Below, one piece after another: positions 56,281 through 64,000 of a stretch of DNA of 64,000 nt (position 1 is its first letter; each line of letters opens with the position of its first letter). The notes beneath the pieces are model-generated. The model had not been told where the DNA came from and did not search any database. It saw nothing but the letters and a program-made list of their open reading frames with translations. The DNA is from Geoalkalibacter halelectricus. Lineage in GTDB: Bacteria; Desulfobacterota; Desulfuromonadia; Desulfuromonadales; Geoalkalibacteraceae. The stretch covers positions 744,001 to 808,000 of the forward strand of contig NZ_CP092109.1 of NCBI RefSeq assembly GCF_025263685.1. Direction: 5' to 3'. A program made the position numbers and the translations under genes.

Positions 56281-58698
56281 ATGATTCTCACCTACAGCTG
56301 GCTTAGGGAATTCGTCGATTGTGATCTCGCCCCGGAGGAGTTGGCCCATCGCCTGACCATGGCGGGGCTGGAAGTCGATAGCATGGAGAAGATCGGCGAA
56401 GGCTTGGACGGAGTCATTGTTGCCCGCCTCCAAGAGGTTGCACCGCATCCCGATGCCGATCGCCTGACGGTGTGTCGCGTCGACACCGGCACGGAAGTTC
56501 TGCAGGTGGTATGTGGCGCCAAAAACCATCAAACCGGGGACTTGGTCGCCCTGGCTCAGGTGGGCACGGTTTTGCCCGGCGATTTCAAGATCAAGAAATC
56601 CAAAATTCGCGGCCAGGAATCCTTCGGCATGCTTTGTTCCGAAAAGGAACTCGGTCTGGCGGAAGAATCCGAGGGGATTCTCATTCTTGCCCCCGACTTG
56701 CCCCTCGGCAAGCCTGTGTTCGAGGCTCTCGGCCTCAAGGATGTACGCTTTGAATTGGGACTAACGCCCAATCGGGCCGACTGTCTGAGTGTCGTGGGGG
56801 TTGCGCGCGAAGTTGCCGCCTTGACGGGTAGGCCCTTGCGTCTTGCGCCCGTATCCCTTGAAGAGTCAGGGGCGCCCGTCGCCGAACAAACCTCCGTGAG
56901 CATCGACGAACCGGGCATGTGCCCGCGCTACGCCGCGCGCCTTATCCGTGGGGTGAAAATTGGTCCTTCCCCGCCCTGGATGGTCAGGCGCCTGGAATCC
57001 ATTGGGCAACGTTCGATCAACAACGTGGTCGATGTCACCAATTTTGTTTTGATGGAATTGGGGCATCCGCTGCATGCCTTCGATTTTAGTTTGCTGCGCG
57101 GGGGACGCATTGTGGTGAGGTGTGCCCAGCAGGGCGAAACCTTCACCACCCTGGACGGCCAAAAGCGCACCCTCACCAGCAAGGATCTGACCATCTGCGA
57201 CGCCCAGGGACCCGTTGCCCTGGCCGGTATCATGGGCGGTGAAAATTCTGAAATTCGCCCTGACACCGTGGATATCCTGCTGGAGAGCGCCTATTTCAAC
57301 CCTCCGACCATTCGGCGCACCAGCAAGCGGCTCGGCCTGCACAGCGAGTCCTCGCACCGCTTCGAGCGCGGGGCGGATGTGGATATGGTGCCGCGCGCAC
57401 TGGACCGCGCCGCGGCACTGATCCTCGAAGTGGCGGGTGGAACCCTCGCCAAGGGAGCGATCGACTGTTATCCGCGCCCCATCGCGCCACGCAAGCTCAG
57501 CATCTCTGCGGAAAAAACCAGTCGCCTGCTGGGCATCAACATCGATCTCTTTGAAATTCAAAAACTGTTGCGCGCCATCGGCCTGGATGCCGTGGTTGCC
57601 GAAGACCGCCGGGAAGATACTTTGTATGTGACCGTCCCCAACTTCCGGCCCGATCTTGAACGCGAAGTGGATCTGATTGAAGAGGTGGCGCGCCTCAAGG
57701 GTTACGAGCATATTCCGACCACCATGCCGCAGGGGCGAATCTTGTGCCATCGGGAACCGACCGTGCGAATTCTGGAACGGCGGCTTCGTGACAAAATCGT
57801 CGCCTGCGGATTTCATGAGGTGATCAACTACGCCTTCAACAGTGCCGGCCTTCTTGATCGGCTCGGTCTGGACGCCGCGGACCCCCGCAGGACTCAGGTG
57901 CGTCTGCTCAATCCTCTCAATGAAGAACAGTCGGTCATGCGTACCACCCTGGTGCCGAGTCTGCTTCAGAGCTTGGCGCAGAACCTTGCTTATCGCAGCG
58001 CCGCTGACCTTAGATTGTTCGAACTGCGCCCCGTTTTTCTTCCTCGTGAAGGAGATGAGCTGCCCGTTGAGAATCTGCGTCTTGCCGCGGTGATCTGTGG
58101 CCGGCGCCATCCCCTGAGCTGGTCGCAGGGCAGTGAATTGGTGGACTTTTTTGATATCAAAGGGGTTGTCGAAGAACTTTTGGAGCCCCTTCGGCTGCCC
58201 AAGCTTCGTTGGCAGGCCGAGCATAACGAATCTTTCTATCACCCCGGTAAGAGCTGTGCCGTGCAGAGCGAAGGACGCACCCTGGGTACGCTCGGAGAAT
58301 TGCACCCCAGAGTGCTTGATTCCTTCGAGATCGACCAGCCGACGTTTCTGCTCGACCTGGATCTTGGTGAGTTGTGTCGGATTGGCCTGGGTGGCACCCA
58401 ATTCAAGGGACTTTCACGTTTTCCCGGTGTTTACCGCGACAGCGCGATGGTCTTCGACGAGGCAGTGACCGCCGAGCAGATCCTTGATGCGGTACGTGGT
58501 GCCAAGGCGGCGGACATGGAGGATGTGGCGCTGTTTGACGTCTACCGCGGCAAGGGCATCCAGGAAGGCAAGAAGAGCGTCGCCATCCGGGTTCGCTACC
58601 GTTCGGCGGAAAAAACCCTTACGGATGACGAGATCAGCAAGGCGCATGGCCGCATCATCAAGGCGCTCGAAAATCAGTTAGGTGCTGAAATTCGCTGA
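56281..58698 (+). CDS. pheT: Phenylalanyl-tRNA synthetase beta subunit
   Basis: 805 aa full-length beta subunit: EMAP-like tRNA-binding domain (40-150), B3/B4 editing domain, B5 DNA-binding-like domain, catalytic-like core and C-terminal FDX-ACB (about 710-805, SRFPGVYRDSAMVFD). AAGGG before ATG. Confidence 0.96.
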   Translation: MILTYSWLREFVDCDLAPEELAHRLTMAGLEVDSMEKIGEGLDGVIVARLQEVAPHPDADRLTVCRVDTGTEVLQVVCGAKNHQTGDLVALAQVGTVLPGDFKIKKSKIRGQESFGMLCSEKELGLAEESEGILILAPDLPLGKPVFEALGLKDVRFELGLTPNRADCLSVVGVAREVAALTGRPLRLAPVSLEESGAPVAEQTSVSIDEPGMCPRYAARLIRGVKIGPSPPWMVRRLESIGQRSINNVVDVTNFVLMELGHPLHAFDFSLLRGGRIVVRCAQQGETFTTLDGQKRTLTSKDLTICDAQGPVALAGIMGGENSEIRPDTVDILLESAYFNPPTIRRTSKRLGLHSESSHRFERGADVDMVPRALDRAAALILEVAGGTLAKGAIDCYPRPIAPRKLSISAEKTSRLLGINIDLFEIQKLLRAIGLDAVVAEDRREDTLYVTVPNFRPDLEREVDLIEEVARLKGYEHIPTTMPQGRILCHREPTVRILERRLRDKIVACGFHEVINYAFNSAGLLDRLGLDAADPRRTQVRLLNPLNEEQSVMRTTLVPSLLQSLAQNLAYRSAADLRLFELRPVFLPREGDELPVENLRLAAVICGRRHPLSWSQGSELVDFFDIKGVVEELLEPLRLPKLRWQAEHNESFYHPGKSCAVQSEGRTLGTLGELHPRVLDSFEIDQPTFLLDLDLGELCRIGLGGTQFKGLSRFPGVYRDSAMVFDEAVTAEQILDAVRGAKAADMEDVALFDVYRGKGIQEGKKSVAIRVRYRSAEKTLTDDEISKAHGRIIKALENQLGAEIR

Positions 58699-58707
58699 AA
58701 AAATCGG

Positions 58708-58736
58708 TTGCGGTACCCCCTGTCCTGTGGTATAAA
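58708..58736 (+). promoter_or_regulatory. Probable promoter of ihfA
   Basis: TTGCGG (58708-58713), 17 bases, TATAAA (58731-58736), in the 81-base pheT-ihfA gap. It would allow ihfA expression apart from pheST. Confidence 0.55.
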
Positions 58737-58779
58737 ACCAACGAATTCAAGGACATGGGTTTTGCTTATTGGAGGTGCT

Positions 58780-59058
58780 ATGACCAAGGCGGATCTGATC
58801 GAAAATGTTTATCTCAAAACCGGCTTCTCCAAAAAGGAGTCGGCCGAAATCGTCGAGATGGTCTTTGACTTGATCAAAGCGACCCTTGAGAAGGGCGAGA
58901 AGATCAAAATCGCCGGTTTTGGCAACTTCGTGGTGAAGGAAAAAGATTCGCGGCGGGGAAGAAACCCCCAAACGGGTGATGAAATCGAGATCACCTCGCG
59001 TCGCATACTGACCTTTAAGCCCAGCCAGGTTCTCAAGGCGTCCATCAACACGGACTGA
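58780..59058 (+). CDS. ihfA: Integration host factor alpha subunit
   Basis: 92 aa HU/IHF fold: TKADLIENVYLKTGFSKKES, GEKIKIAGFGNF, and the DNA-bending arm RRGRNPQTGDEIEI. GGAGG four bases before ATG 58780. The pheT-ihfA order supports IHF alpha over HU. Confidence 0.94.
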   Translation: MTKADLIENVYLKTGFSKKESAEIVEMVFDLIKATLEKGEKIKIAGFGNFVVKEKDSRRGRNPQTGDEIEITSRRILTFKPSQVLKASINTD

Positions 59059-59107
59059 TGGACAGCGGGTTGCCGATAGGGGGCGGTGATGCGGCGTTGC
59101 GCATGTC

Positions 59108-59491
59108 ATGATTCCCGATAAGCTTTATTTTAAAATCGGTGAAGTGTCCCGGATCACGGGAGTCAAACCCCATGTCCTGCGCTATTGGGAATCGGAATTC
59201 GGCGCCTTTTCACCGGTAAAGAGCCGCAGTCAGCAACGCCTCTACCGGCGCAAGGACATCGAACTTGTGCTGCGCCTCAAAAAACTCCTCTACGAGGAGG
59301 GATTCACCATTGCCGGGGCGCGCAAAAAACTCAGGGAGGAAGGTTCCGAGCCCGAACCGTCCTCCCTTCCTTTGTTTGCATCCCCGCCCGATCTTCTTTC
59401 CGAAATCCGTCGGGATCTTCTGGCCCTGCGCGACTCTTTGCGGAACGATACGCCCGCGCGCGCCGAGAATAAACCCTCAGACATGGGCTGA
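59108..59491 (+). CDS. MerR-family transcriptional regulator
   Basis: 127 aa. N-terminal winged helix with FKIGEVSRITGVKPHVLRYWESEFG and QQRLYRRKDIELV, then a short coiled coil. No cysteine-rich metal site and no long effector domain, so the ligand is unknown. The pheT-ihfA-merR order is common in proteobacteria. Confidence 0.9.
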   Translation: MIPDKLYFKIGEVSRITGVKPHVLRYWESEFGAFSPVKSRSQQRLYRRKDIELVLRLKKLLYEEGFTIAGARKKLREEGSEPEPSSLPLFASPPDLLSEIRRDLLALRDSLRNDTPARAENKPSDMG

Positions 59492-59497
59492 CCGGCC

Positions 59498-60271
59498 TTG
59501 TTCATTCTGCTGACCAATGATGATGGAATTCATGCTCCTGGCCTTGTGGCACTGGCCGAGGAGATGGCTGCGCTTGGCCGGGTCGTCGTGGTGGCACCGG
59601 ATCGCGAACGCAGCGCCACCGGGCATTCCCTGACCCTGCATTCTCCCTTGCGCGCCGAGCAGATCCGAGCAGACTGGTTTGCCATTGACGGAACGCCCAC
59701 CGACTGCGTCAACCTGGGCATACACGGGCTGTTTCGCGAACGGCCCGCCCTGGTTGTGTCCGGCATCAATCGGGGAGCCAACATGGGCGATGATATTACT
59801 TATTCCGGAACCGTGGCCGCTGCCATGGAGGCGACCCTGATGGGTGTTCCGGCCATCGCCGTCTCCCTGGCCCTGGTTCAGGAACATCCGCAGGATTATC
59901 GTCCCGCCGCGCGCATCACCGCGCGTCTGGCGCGCAGGGTGCTTCAATCGGGCATGCCGACTGATACCTTCTTCAACGTTAATGTTCCATCCGCCGAGGA
60001 CGACCAGATCCATGGGGTGCGCTTGACGCGTCAGGGCAAGCGTATTTATGGCGATCTCGTCATCGAGAACACCGACCCGAGAGGGCGAAAATACTATTGG
60101 ATCGGTGCCGGTGATCTCGATTTTCATGATGTGGAAGGTACCGACTTCCATGCGGTTCATCGCGGGTTTGTCTCCCTGACCCCCTTGCACCTGGATCTCA
60201 CCAACTACCGCTCGTTCGATGAATTGTCCCGCTGGGATATTTTTTCCTCCCCGGGTTCGGGCCGAGACTAG
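59498..60271 (+). CDS. surE: 5'-nucleotidase SurE
   Basis: 257 aa survival protein. The metal-binding LLTNDDGIHAPG at the N-terminus, SGINRGANMGDDITYSGTVAAAMEA and VPS are diagnostic. TTG start. It begins the surE-pcm-yqaA-nlpD-rpoS run. Confidence 0.96.
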   Translation: MFILLTNDDGIHAPGLVALAEEMAALGRVVVVAPDRERSATGHSLTLHSPLRAEQIRADWFAIDGTPTDCVNLGIHGLFRERPALVVSGINRGANMGDDITYSGTVAAAMEATLMGVPAIAVSLALVQEHPQDYRPAARITARLARRVLQSGMPTDTFFNVNVPSAEDDQIHGVRLTRQGKRIYGDLVIENTDPRGRKYYWIGAGDLDFHDVEGTDFHAVHRGFVSLTPLHLDLTNYRSFDELSRWDIFSSPGSGRD

Positions 60272-60280
60272 AGGGGTTTC

Positions 60281-60934
60281 ATGGATTTCGCCATTTCCCG
60301 GCGCCGCATGGTCGAGCAGCACATCAAATCGCGCGGCGTCACGGATGCGCTGGTGCTTGAGGCCATGCTTCAGGTTCCGCGTCACCTTTTCGTCGAGGAT
60401 GCCCTCGCCGGCCAAGCCTATGGCGACTACCCCCTGCCCATCGGTCATCGCCAAACCATTTCACAGCCCTACATGGTGGCGGTCATGACCGAGGCCCTGC
60501 AACTCAAGGGTGGCGAGCGGGTTCTGGAGATCGGCACGGGTTCGGGCTATCAAACGGCAGTTCTGGCGCGTATCGCCGGGCGGGTTTACTCGGTCGAGCG
60601 CATTCCCGAACTGGCCCGCCGCGCCCGGCGCATTCTCGATCAGATCGGCTGCAGCAACGTCAACATCAAGGTCACCGACGGAACCTTCGGCTGGGAGGAG
60701 CAAATGCCCTTCGATGCCATTCTCGTGACTGCCGGAGCACCGTCCATTCCACGCGGATACTTGGAGCAGCTCGGGGTGGGAGGGAAGCTGGTGATTCCCG
60801 TCGGCAGTCTCGGCAGTCAGGTTCTGATGCGGGTTACCAAAACGGCTGAGGGGCGTTTTGAGGAAGAACGCCTCCTTGATTGCAGGTTTGTTCCGCTGAT
60901 CGGCGGCAACGGCTGGCAGAATGACGAGTATTGA
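60281..60934 (+). CDS. pcm: Protein-L-isoaspartate O-methyltransferase
   Basis: 217 aa SAM-dependent repair enzyme for damaged aspartyl residues. [35 protein letters not shown] and [14 protein letters not shown]. Nine bases after surE; GAGGGG before ATG. Confidence 0.96.
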   Translation: MDFAISRRRMVEQHIKSRGVTDALVLEAMLQVPRHLFVEDALAGQAYGDYPLPIGHRQTISQPYMVAVMTEALQLKGGERVLEIGTGSGYQTAVLARIAGRVYSVERIPELARRARRILDQIGCSNVNIKVTDGTFGWEEQMPFDAILVTAGAPSIPRGYLEQLGVGGKLVIPVGSLGSQVLMRVTKTAEGRFEEERLLDCRFVPLIGGNGWQNDEY

Positions 60935-60937
60935 TCC

Positions 60938-61531
60938 TTGTTTGGTTTGCGGCGTCTCTACGATTGGGTCCTTTCCTGGGCGCGTACCCCCTATGGCGGT
61001 ATCGCCCTGTTTGTTCTGGCTTTTGCCGAATCCTCCTTTTTTCCCGTTCCCCCCGATGTCCTGCTGATCGCCCTGGCCCTGTCCCTGCCCACGCGCGCCT
61101 TTCGTTTCGCGTTTATCGCCGCCTGTGGTTCCGTTCTCGGAGGGCTGTTCGGGTACCTTTTGGGCTACGGCATGTGGCACGCGCTGGATTCGTTTTTCTT
61201 TGCCTACGTTCCAGGATTCACCCCTGAGGGCTTTGTGCGCGTTCAGGAATTGTTCGAGCGTTACAATTTCTGGGTGGTCTTTTCCGCCGGATTCACCCCC
61301 ATTCCCTATAAACTCATTACCGTTGGTGCCGGGGTCTTTCATATCAATGTGCCGGTATTTCTTATCGGCTCCGCTGTGGGTCGCAGTCTGCGGTTCTTTC
61401 TGGTGGCCTGGTTCATCTACCGCTTCGGACCGCCCGTGCGGGTGTTGATAGAAAAATACTTCAACTATCTGGCATTGGCGTTTTTTATTCTTCTTGTCGC
61501 AGGCGTCTGGGTGGTAAAATACATTTTCTGA
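60938..61531 (+). CDS. yqaA: YqaA/DedA-like VTT-domain membrane protein
   Basis: 197 aa with five to six hydrophobic segments. FAESSFFPVPPDVLLIALAL, GSVLGGLFGYLLGYG and GFTPIPYKLITVGAGVF match the YqaA branch of the VTT/SNARE-associated family, implicated in lipid scrambling. TTG start three bases after the pcm stop. Confidence 0.88.
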   Translation: MFGLRRLYDWVLSWARTPYGGIALFVLAFAESSFFPVPPDVLLIALALSLPTRAFRFAFIAACGSVLGGLFGYLLGYGMWHALDSFFFAYVPGFTPEGFVRVQELFERYNFWVVFSAGFTPIPYKLITVGAGVFHINVPVFLIGSAVGRSLRFFLVAWFIYRFGPPVRVLIEKYFNYLALAFFILLVAGVWVVKYIF

Positions 61532-61606
61532 TACCGACTCTGGTTGGGGTGTTTTTCGGGGAGACCTCCTTGCAGGGAACCTCTCCGGCATCGGCCAAGG
61601 GGCGCC

Positions 61607-62398
61607 ATGGTTCGTCTTTTCTTTGTGTTTATCCTGGTGGTGCCGACCGCTCTTCTTTTGAGCTGCGCACCGCACAGCGGCATTTATCACACCGTCGAGC
61701 CGGGACAGACTCTTTATCGCATCAGCCGTACCTACGGCGTCGATGAGAAGAATCTCGCCCGTCTCAATGGCATCGGTGATCCGACCCAATTGCGCGTGGG
61801 ACAACGGATTTTTATCCCCGGAGCCACCCAGGAAAGGCAGGTTCCCCGCACCGCTGGAGCCGCCCGGCCGGCCCAGACCACCCCGCCCGCGGCATCCGCG
61901 AGCCGGCCACCGGCCGCAACGCCCGCCCCGCCACCCGCTACAACCAGGGCGCCCGCCGCACCCGCCTCTCCCTCTGCTCCCGCCCCCGCACCCACACCAC
62001 CACGCCCATCCGCCACCACCATCGGCAAGGGTCATTTTGCCTGGCCCTTGCAGGGCGAGGTGTTGAAAAAATACGGTCAGCAGAGCGGCACCACCCATCG
62101 CGGCATTGAGATCGCCGGCGGCAAGGGCACTCCCGTCCGCTCAGCGGCGGCCGGCCGGGTCATTTACAGCGGGGACGGGATTCGCGGTTACGGAAATCTC
62201 ATCATCGTCGAACATGACGAAAATTTTTTCACCGTCTATGGCTTCAACGAACGTAATCTGGTCCAGGACGGAACCTTTGTCGGACGCGGCGAGCATATCG
62301 CCTCCGTCGGCGTGCCGCCCGGAGGTGGGGCACCCCGATTATATTTCGAGGTGCGGCGTGGCAAGGACACCGTCGATCCACTTTTTTACTTGCCATAG
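61607..62398 (+). CDS. nlpD: NlpD-like LysM/LytM lipoprotein, degenerate site
   Basis: 263 aa outer-membrane lipoprotein. Lipobox LLSC (Cys20), LysM (26-70), Pro/Ala linker (about 81-136), LytM/M23 domain (143-262). Of the zinc ligands only His164 remains; Asp is Glu168, and the later His positions are Phe213 and Tyr246. It should therefore be an amidase activator, not a peptidase, as for E. coli NlpD. ATG 61607 with AAGGGG upstream. Confidence 0.9.
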   Translation: MVRLFFVFILVVPTALLLSCAPHSGIYHTVEPGQTLYRISRTYGVDEKNLARLNGIGDPTQLRVGQRIFIPGATQERQVPRTAGAARPAQTTPPAASASRPPAATPAPPPATTRAPAAPASPSAPAPAPTPPRPSATTIGKGHFAWPLQGEVLKKYGQQSGTTHRGIEIAGGKGTPVRSAAAGRVIYSGDGIRGYGNLIIVEHDENFFTVYGFNERNLVQDGTFVGRGEHIASVGVPPGGGAPRLYFEVRRGKDTVDPLFYLP

Positions 62399-62470
62399 GC
62401 TCTCGGCTCTCCTAGACTTTCCGATGTTTCCATGAATTTTCTGTATTTAGAAATAGATAAGGATTGACTG

Positions 62471-63448
62471 ATGAACGATGAACTAAGCGAACTCGAAGAG
62501 GTGGAACTCGAAGAGGAAGATAGTGACGATGTGGATGGGGGTCGCGACGAGGAGGAGTTGGAAGAGGAGCCTGAAGAGGCCGAGGAAAAGCCCGACTACA
62601 GCGACCACTCCGACGACGCCATCAAGCTCTATCTCAAGGAAATCCAAAAAACCAAGCTGTTGACCGCAGAAGAAGAGCGCGAGCTCGCTCGGCGCATCGC
62701 CAAGGGTGAGATGGCGGCACGCGATCGCATGATCGAATCCAACCTGCGGCTGGTCGTCAAAATCGCCAAGCGCTACATGAATCGCGGCCTGCCGTTTCTC
62801 GACCTGATCGAGGAGGGCAACATGGGCCTGATCAAGGCGGTCGAGCGGTTTAAGCTGAGCAAGGAATGCCGCTTTTCCACCTATGCCACCTGGTGGATCA
62901 GGCAGTCCATCGAGCGCGCCCTGGTCAATCAAAGCCGCACCATTCGCCTCCCGGTGCATGTCTCCGACGACATCAACAAGCTGATCAAAATCAGCCGCGA
63001 ATTGCAGCAAAAACTCAATCGCGAGCCTCAGGTCAAGGAAGTGGCCGAGGCCATGAGTGTCGAGCCCGCCTACGTGCGGCGGCTCATGGTGCTGGTCAAG
63101 AAGACCTACTCCATTGAGCACCCCATGGGTGAAAACAGCGATTACAGCCTCATGGACACCATTGAGGATTCCTCGGCCGTCGACCCTTCGGGCCTGGTCG
63201 AGGATCTGGAAAAATTCACCCGGGTCCAGGAATGGCTGGCGACCCTGAGCGACAGCGAGCGAGAAATTCTCAGCCTGCGGTTCGGCCTGGATGACCGTGA
63301 GCCCCAAACCCTCGACACCATCGGCCGCAAATTCGGCGTTACTCGCGAACGCATACGCCAGATCGAGGCGAAAAGCCTTGAAAAGCTGCGCAAGATCATG
63401 GAAGAGGGCGAAGAGAGCGCCAAGGCGGCGCGAGAGGAATACCGCTAG
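62471..63448 (+). CDS. rpoS: Stationary-phase sigma factor RpoS
   Basis: 325 aa sigma-70 family factor. A very acidic N-terminus (1-45), then region 1.2 ([11 protein letters not shown]), region 2 with [18 protein letters not shown], region 3 and region 4 with [18 protein letters not shown]. Length and the surE-pcm-nlpD neighbourhood identify it as RpoS, not RpoD. AAGGA before ATG. Confidence 0.93.
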   Translation: MNDELSELEEVELEEEDSDDVDGGRDEEELEEEPEEAEEKPDYSDHSDDAIKLYLKEIQKTKLLTAEEERELARRIAKGEMAARDRMIESNLRLVVKIAKRYMNRGLPFLDLIEEGNMGLIKAVERFKLSKECRFSTYATWWIRQSIERALVNQSRTIRLPVHVSDDINKLIKISRELQQKLNREPQVKEVAEAMSVEPAYVRRLMVLVKKTYSIEHPMGENSDYSLMDTIEDSSAVDPSGLVEDLEKFTRVQEWLATLSDSEREILSLRFGLDDREPQTLDTIGRKFGVTRERIRQIEAKSLEKLRKIMEEGEESAKAAREEYR

Positions 63449-63500
63449 ATCCAAATATGGCTTGGAACCTTAGAGCTGATCTTATCAGGAGCCGTACACT

Positions 63501-64000
63501 GTGGAAGAACTTAAAACCATCATCCGCGATATTCCCGATTTTCCCAAAAAAGGGATTCTTTTCAAGGACATCACCACTCTGCTTGCGGATGCCAAGAGCT
63601 ACCACCGCATGGTCGACCTCATCGCCCATCGTTATTTCGGCCAGAACATCGCCCAGGTGGTGGGCGTGGAGGCGCGCGGTTTCGTGCTCGGAGCCGCCCT
63701 GGCGTACAAACTCGGTGCCGGGGTCACCCTGGTGCGCAAGCCCGGTAAGCTTCCCTACCGCACCCGTAAGCAAACCTACCAGCTTGAATATGGCGAGGAT
63801 ACTCTCGAAATACATGAGGATGCCCTGCAGCCCGGCACCCGGGTGGTTATCGCCGATGATTTGCTGGCCACGGGGGGAACCGTCGCGGCCGTCTACGAAC
63901 TGGTAACCAGCTTGGGCGCCGAGGTGGTGGAGTGCGCTTTCATGACCGAATTGACCTTTTTGAACGGCCGCCAGCGCCTTCCCGCCGATAAGGTCTTCAG
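63501..64000 (+). CDS. apt: Adenine phosphoribosyltransferase, 5' part
   Basis: Truncated by the window end: 166 codons are visible of about 170-180. It begins [24 protein letters not shown], with [14 protein letters not shown] and the PRPP-binding motif [13 protein letters not shown]. It salvages adenine to AMP. GTG start with AGGAG nine bases upstream. Confidence 0.95.
   Translation, partial: MEELKTIIRDIPDFPKKGILFKDITTLLADAKSYHRMVDLIAHRYFGQNIAQVVGVEARGFVLGAALAYKLGAGVTLVRKPGKLPYRTRKQTYQLEYGEDTLEIHEDALQPGTRVVIADDLLATGGTVAAVYELVTSLGAEVVECAFMTELTFLNGRQRLPADKVF

Noticed and set aside
60461-62098. 545-codon minus-strand frame opposite pcm, yqaA and nlpD
   Set aside because: Low-complexity Gly/His/Gln composition derived from the antisense of well-defined genes.

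Overview
The window is a GC-rich bacterial chromosome segment, densely packed with housekeeping operons. Gene content and order suggest Desulfuromonadota (Geobacter, Geoalkalibacter or Desulfuromonas relatives): a strict-anaerobe-type hybrid cluster protein, a TatD-radical SAM fusion, a chemotaxis cluster with a HEAT-repeat protein, the run plsX-fab-rpiB-glyA-nrdR-rib-nusB-hom, and surE-pcm-nlpD-rpoS. The placement is inferred from family recognition and synteny, not from a search. No phage, insertion sequence, CRISPR array or rRNA was seen. One tRNA (Val, GAC) is present.

Layout. 1-8.8 kb: 3' part of a Cu(I) P-type ATPase, a class I hybrid cluster protein with a cytochrome c lipoprotein, a two-gene RND efflux operon and an orphan Imm27-like gene. 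8.9-14.8 kb (minus): tmk-holB-ricT-metG-tatD/radical SAM. 14.9-17.9 kb: rnc-era-der. 18.2-27.3 kb: a chemosensory operon (cheY, cheA, ExeA-like ATPase, two cheW, a second receiver, HEAT-repeat protein, cheR, cheB) with no receptor gene. 27.5-34.8 kb: infA, leuS-lptE-holA, rpsT (minus), murJ-ogt. 34.8-36.1 kb (minus): mazG, fxsA. 36.3-51.6 kb: yceD-rpmF-plsX-fabHDG-acpP, fabF, rpiB, glyA, dCMP deaminase, nrdR, ribD-ribE-ribBA-ribH-nusB, an M17-N-like gene and hom. 51.7-59.5 kb: tRNA-Val, thrS-infC-rpmI-rplT, pheS-pheT, ihfA and a MerR regulator. 59.5-64 kb: surE-pcm-yqaA-nlpD-rpoS and a truncated apt.

The most distinctive non-coding signal is an interspersed palindromic repeat with six copies, all at gene borders. 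Three copies are about 140 bp and three are internally deleted (49-79 bp). All carry variants of GGGGTCGCAA inverted arms. The long copies also hold an inner CTGGCGCCA/TGGCGCCAG hairpin. The arms covary between copies, the ends are weakly inverted (GTAAC / GATACC), two copies touch the upstream stop codon and several lie just before the next gene's ribosome binding site. This looks like a non-autonomous MITE/REP-like family with possible post-transcriptional effects.

Other regulatory points: infC appears to start at AUA and rpsT at UUG; two tandem intrinsic terminators and a Phe-rich small frame precede pheST; and the chemosensory operon has a roughly 250-nt leader ending in a terminator-like hairpin.
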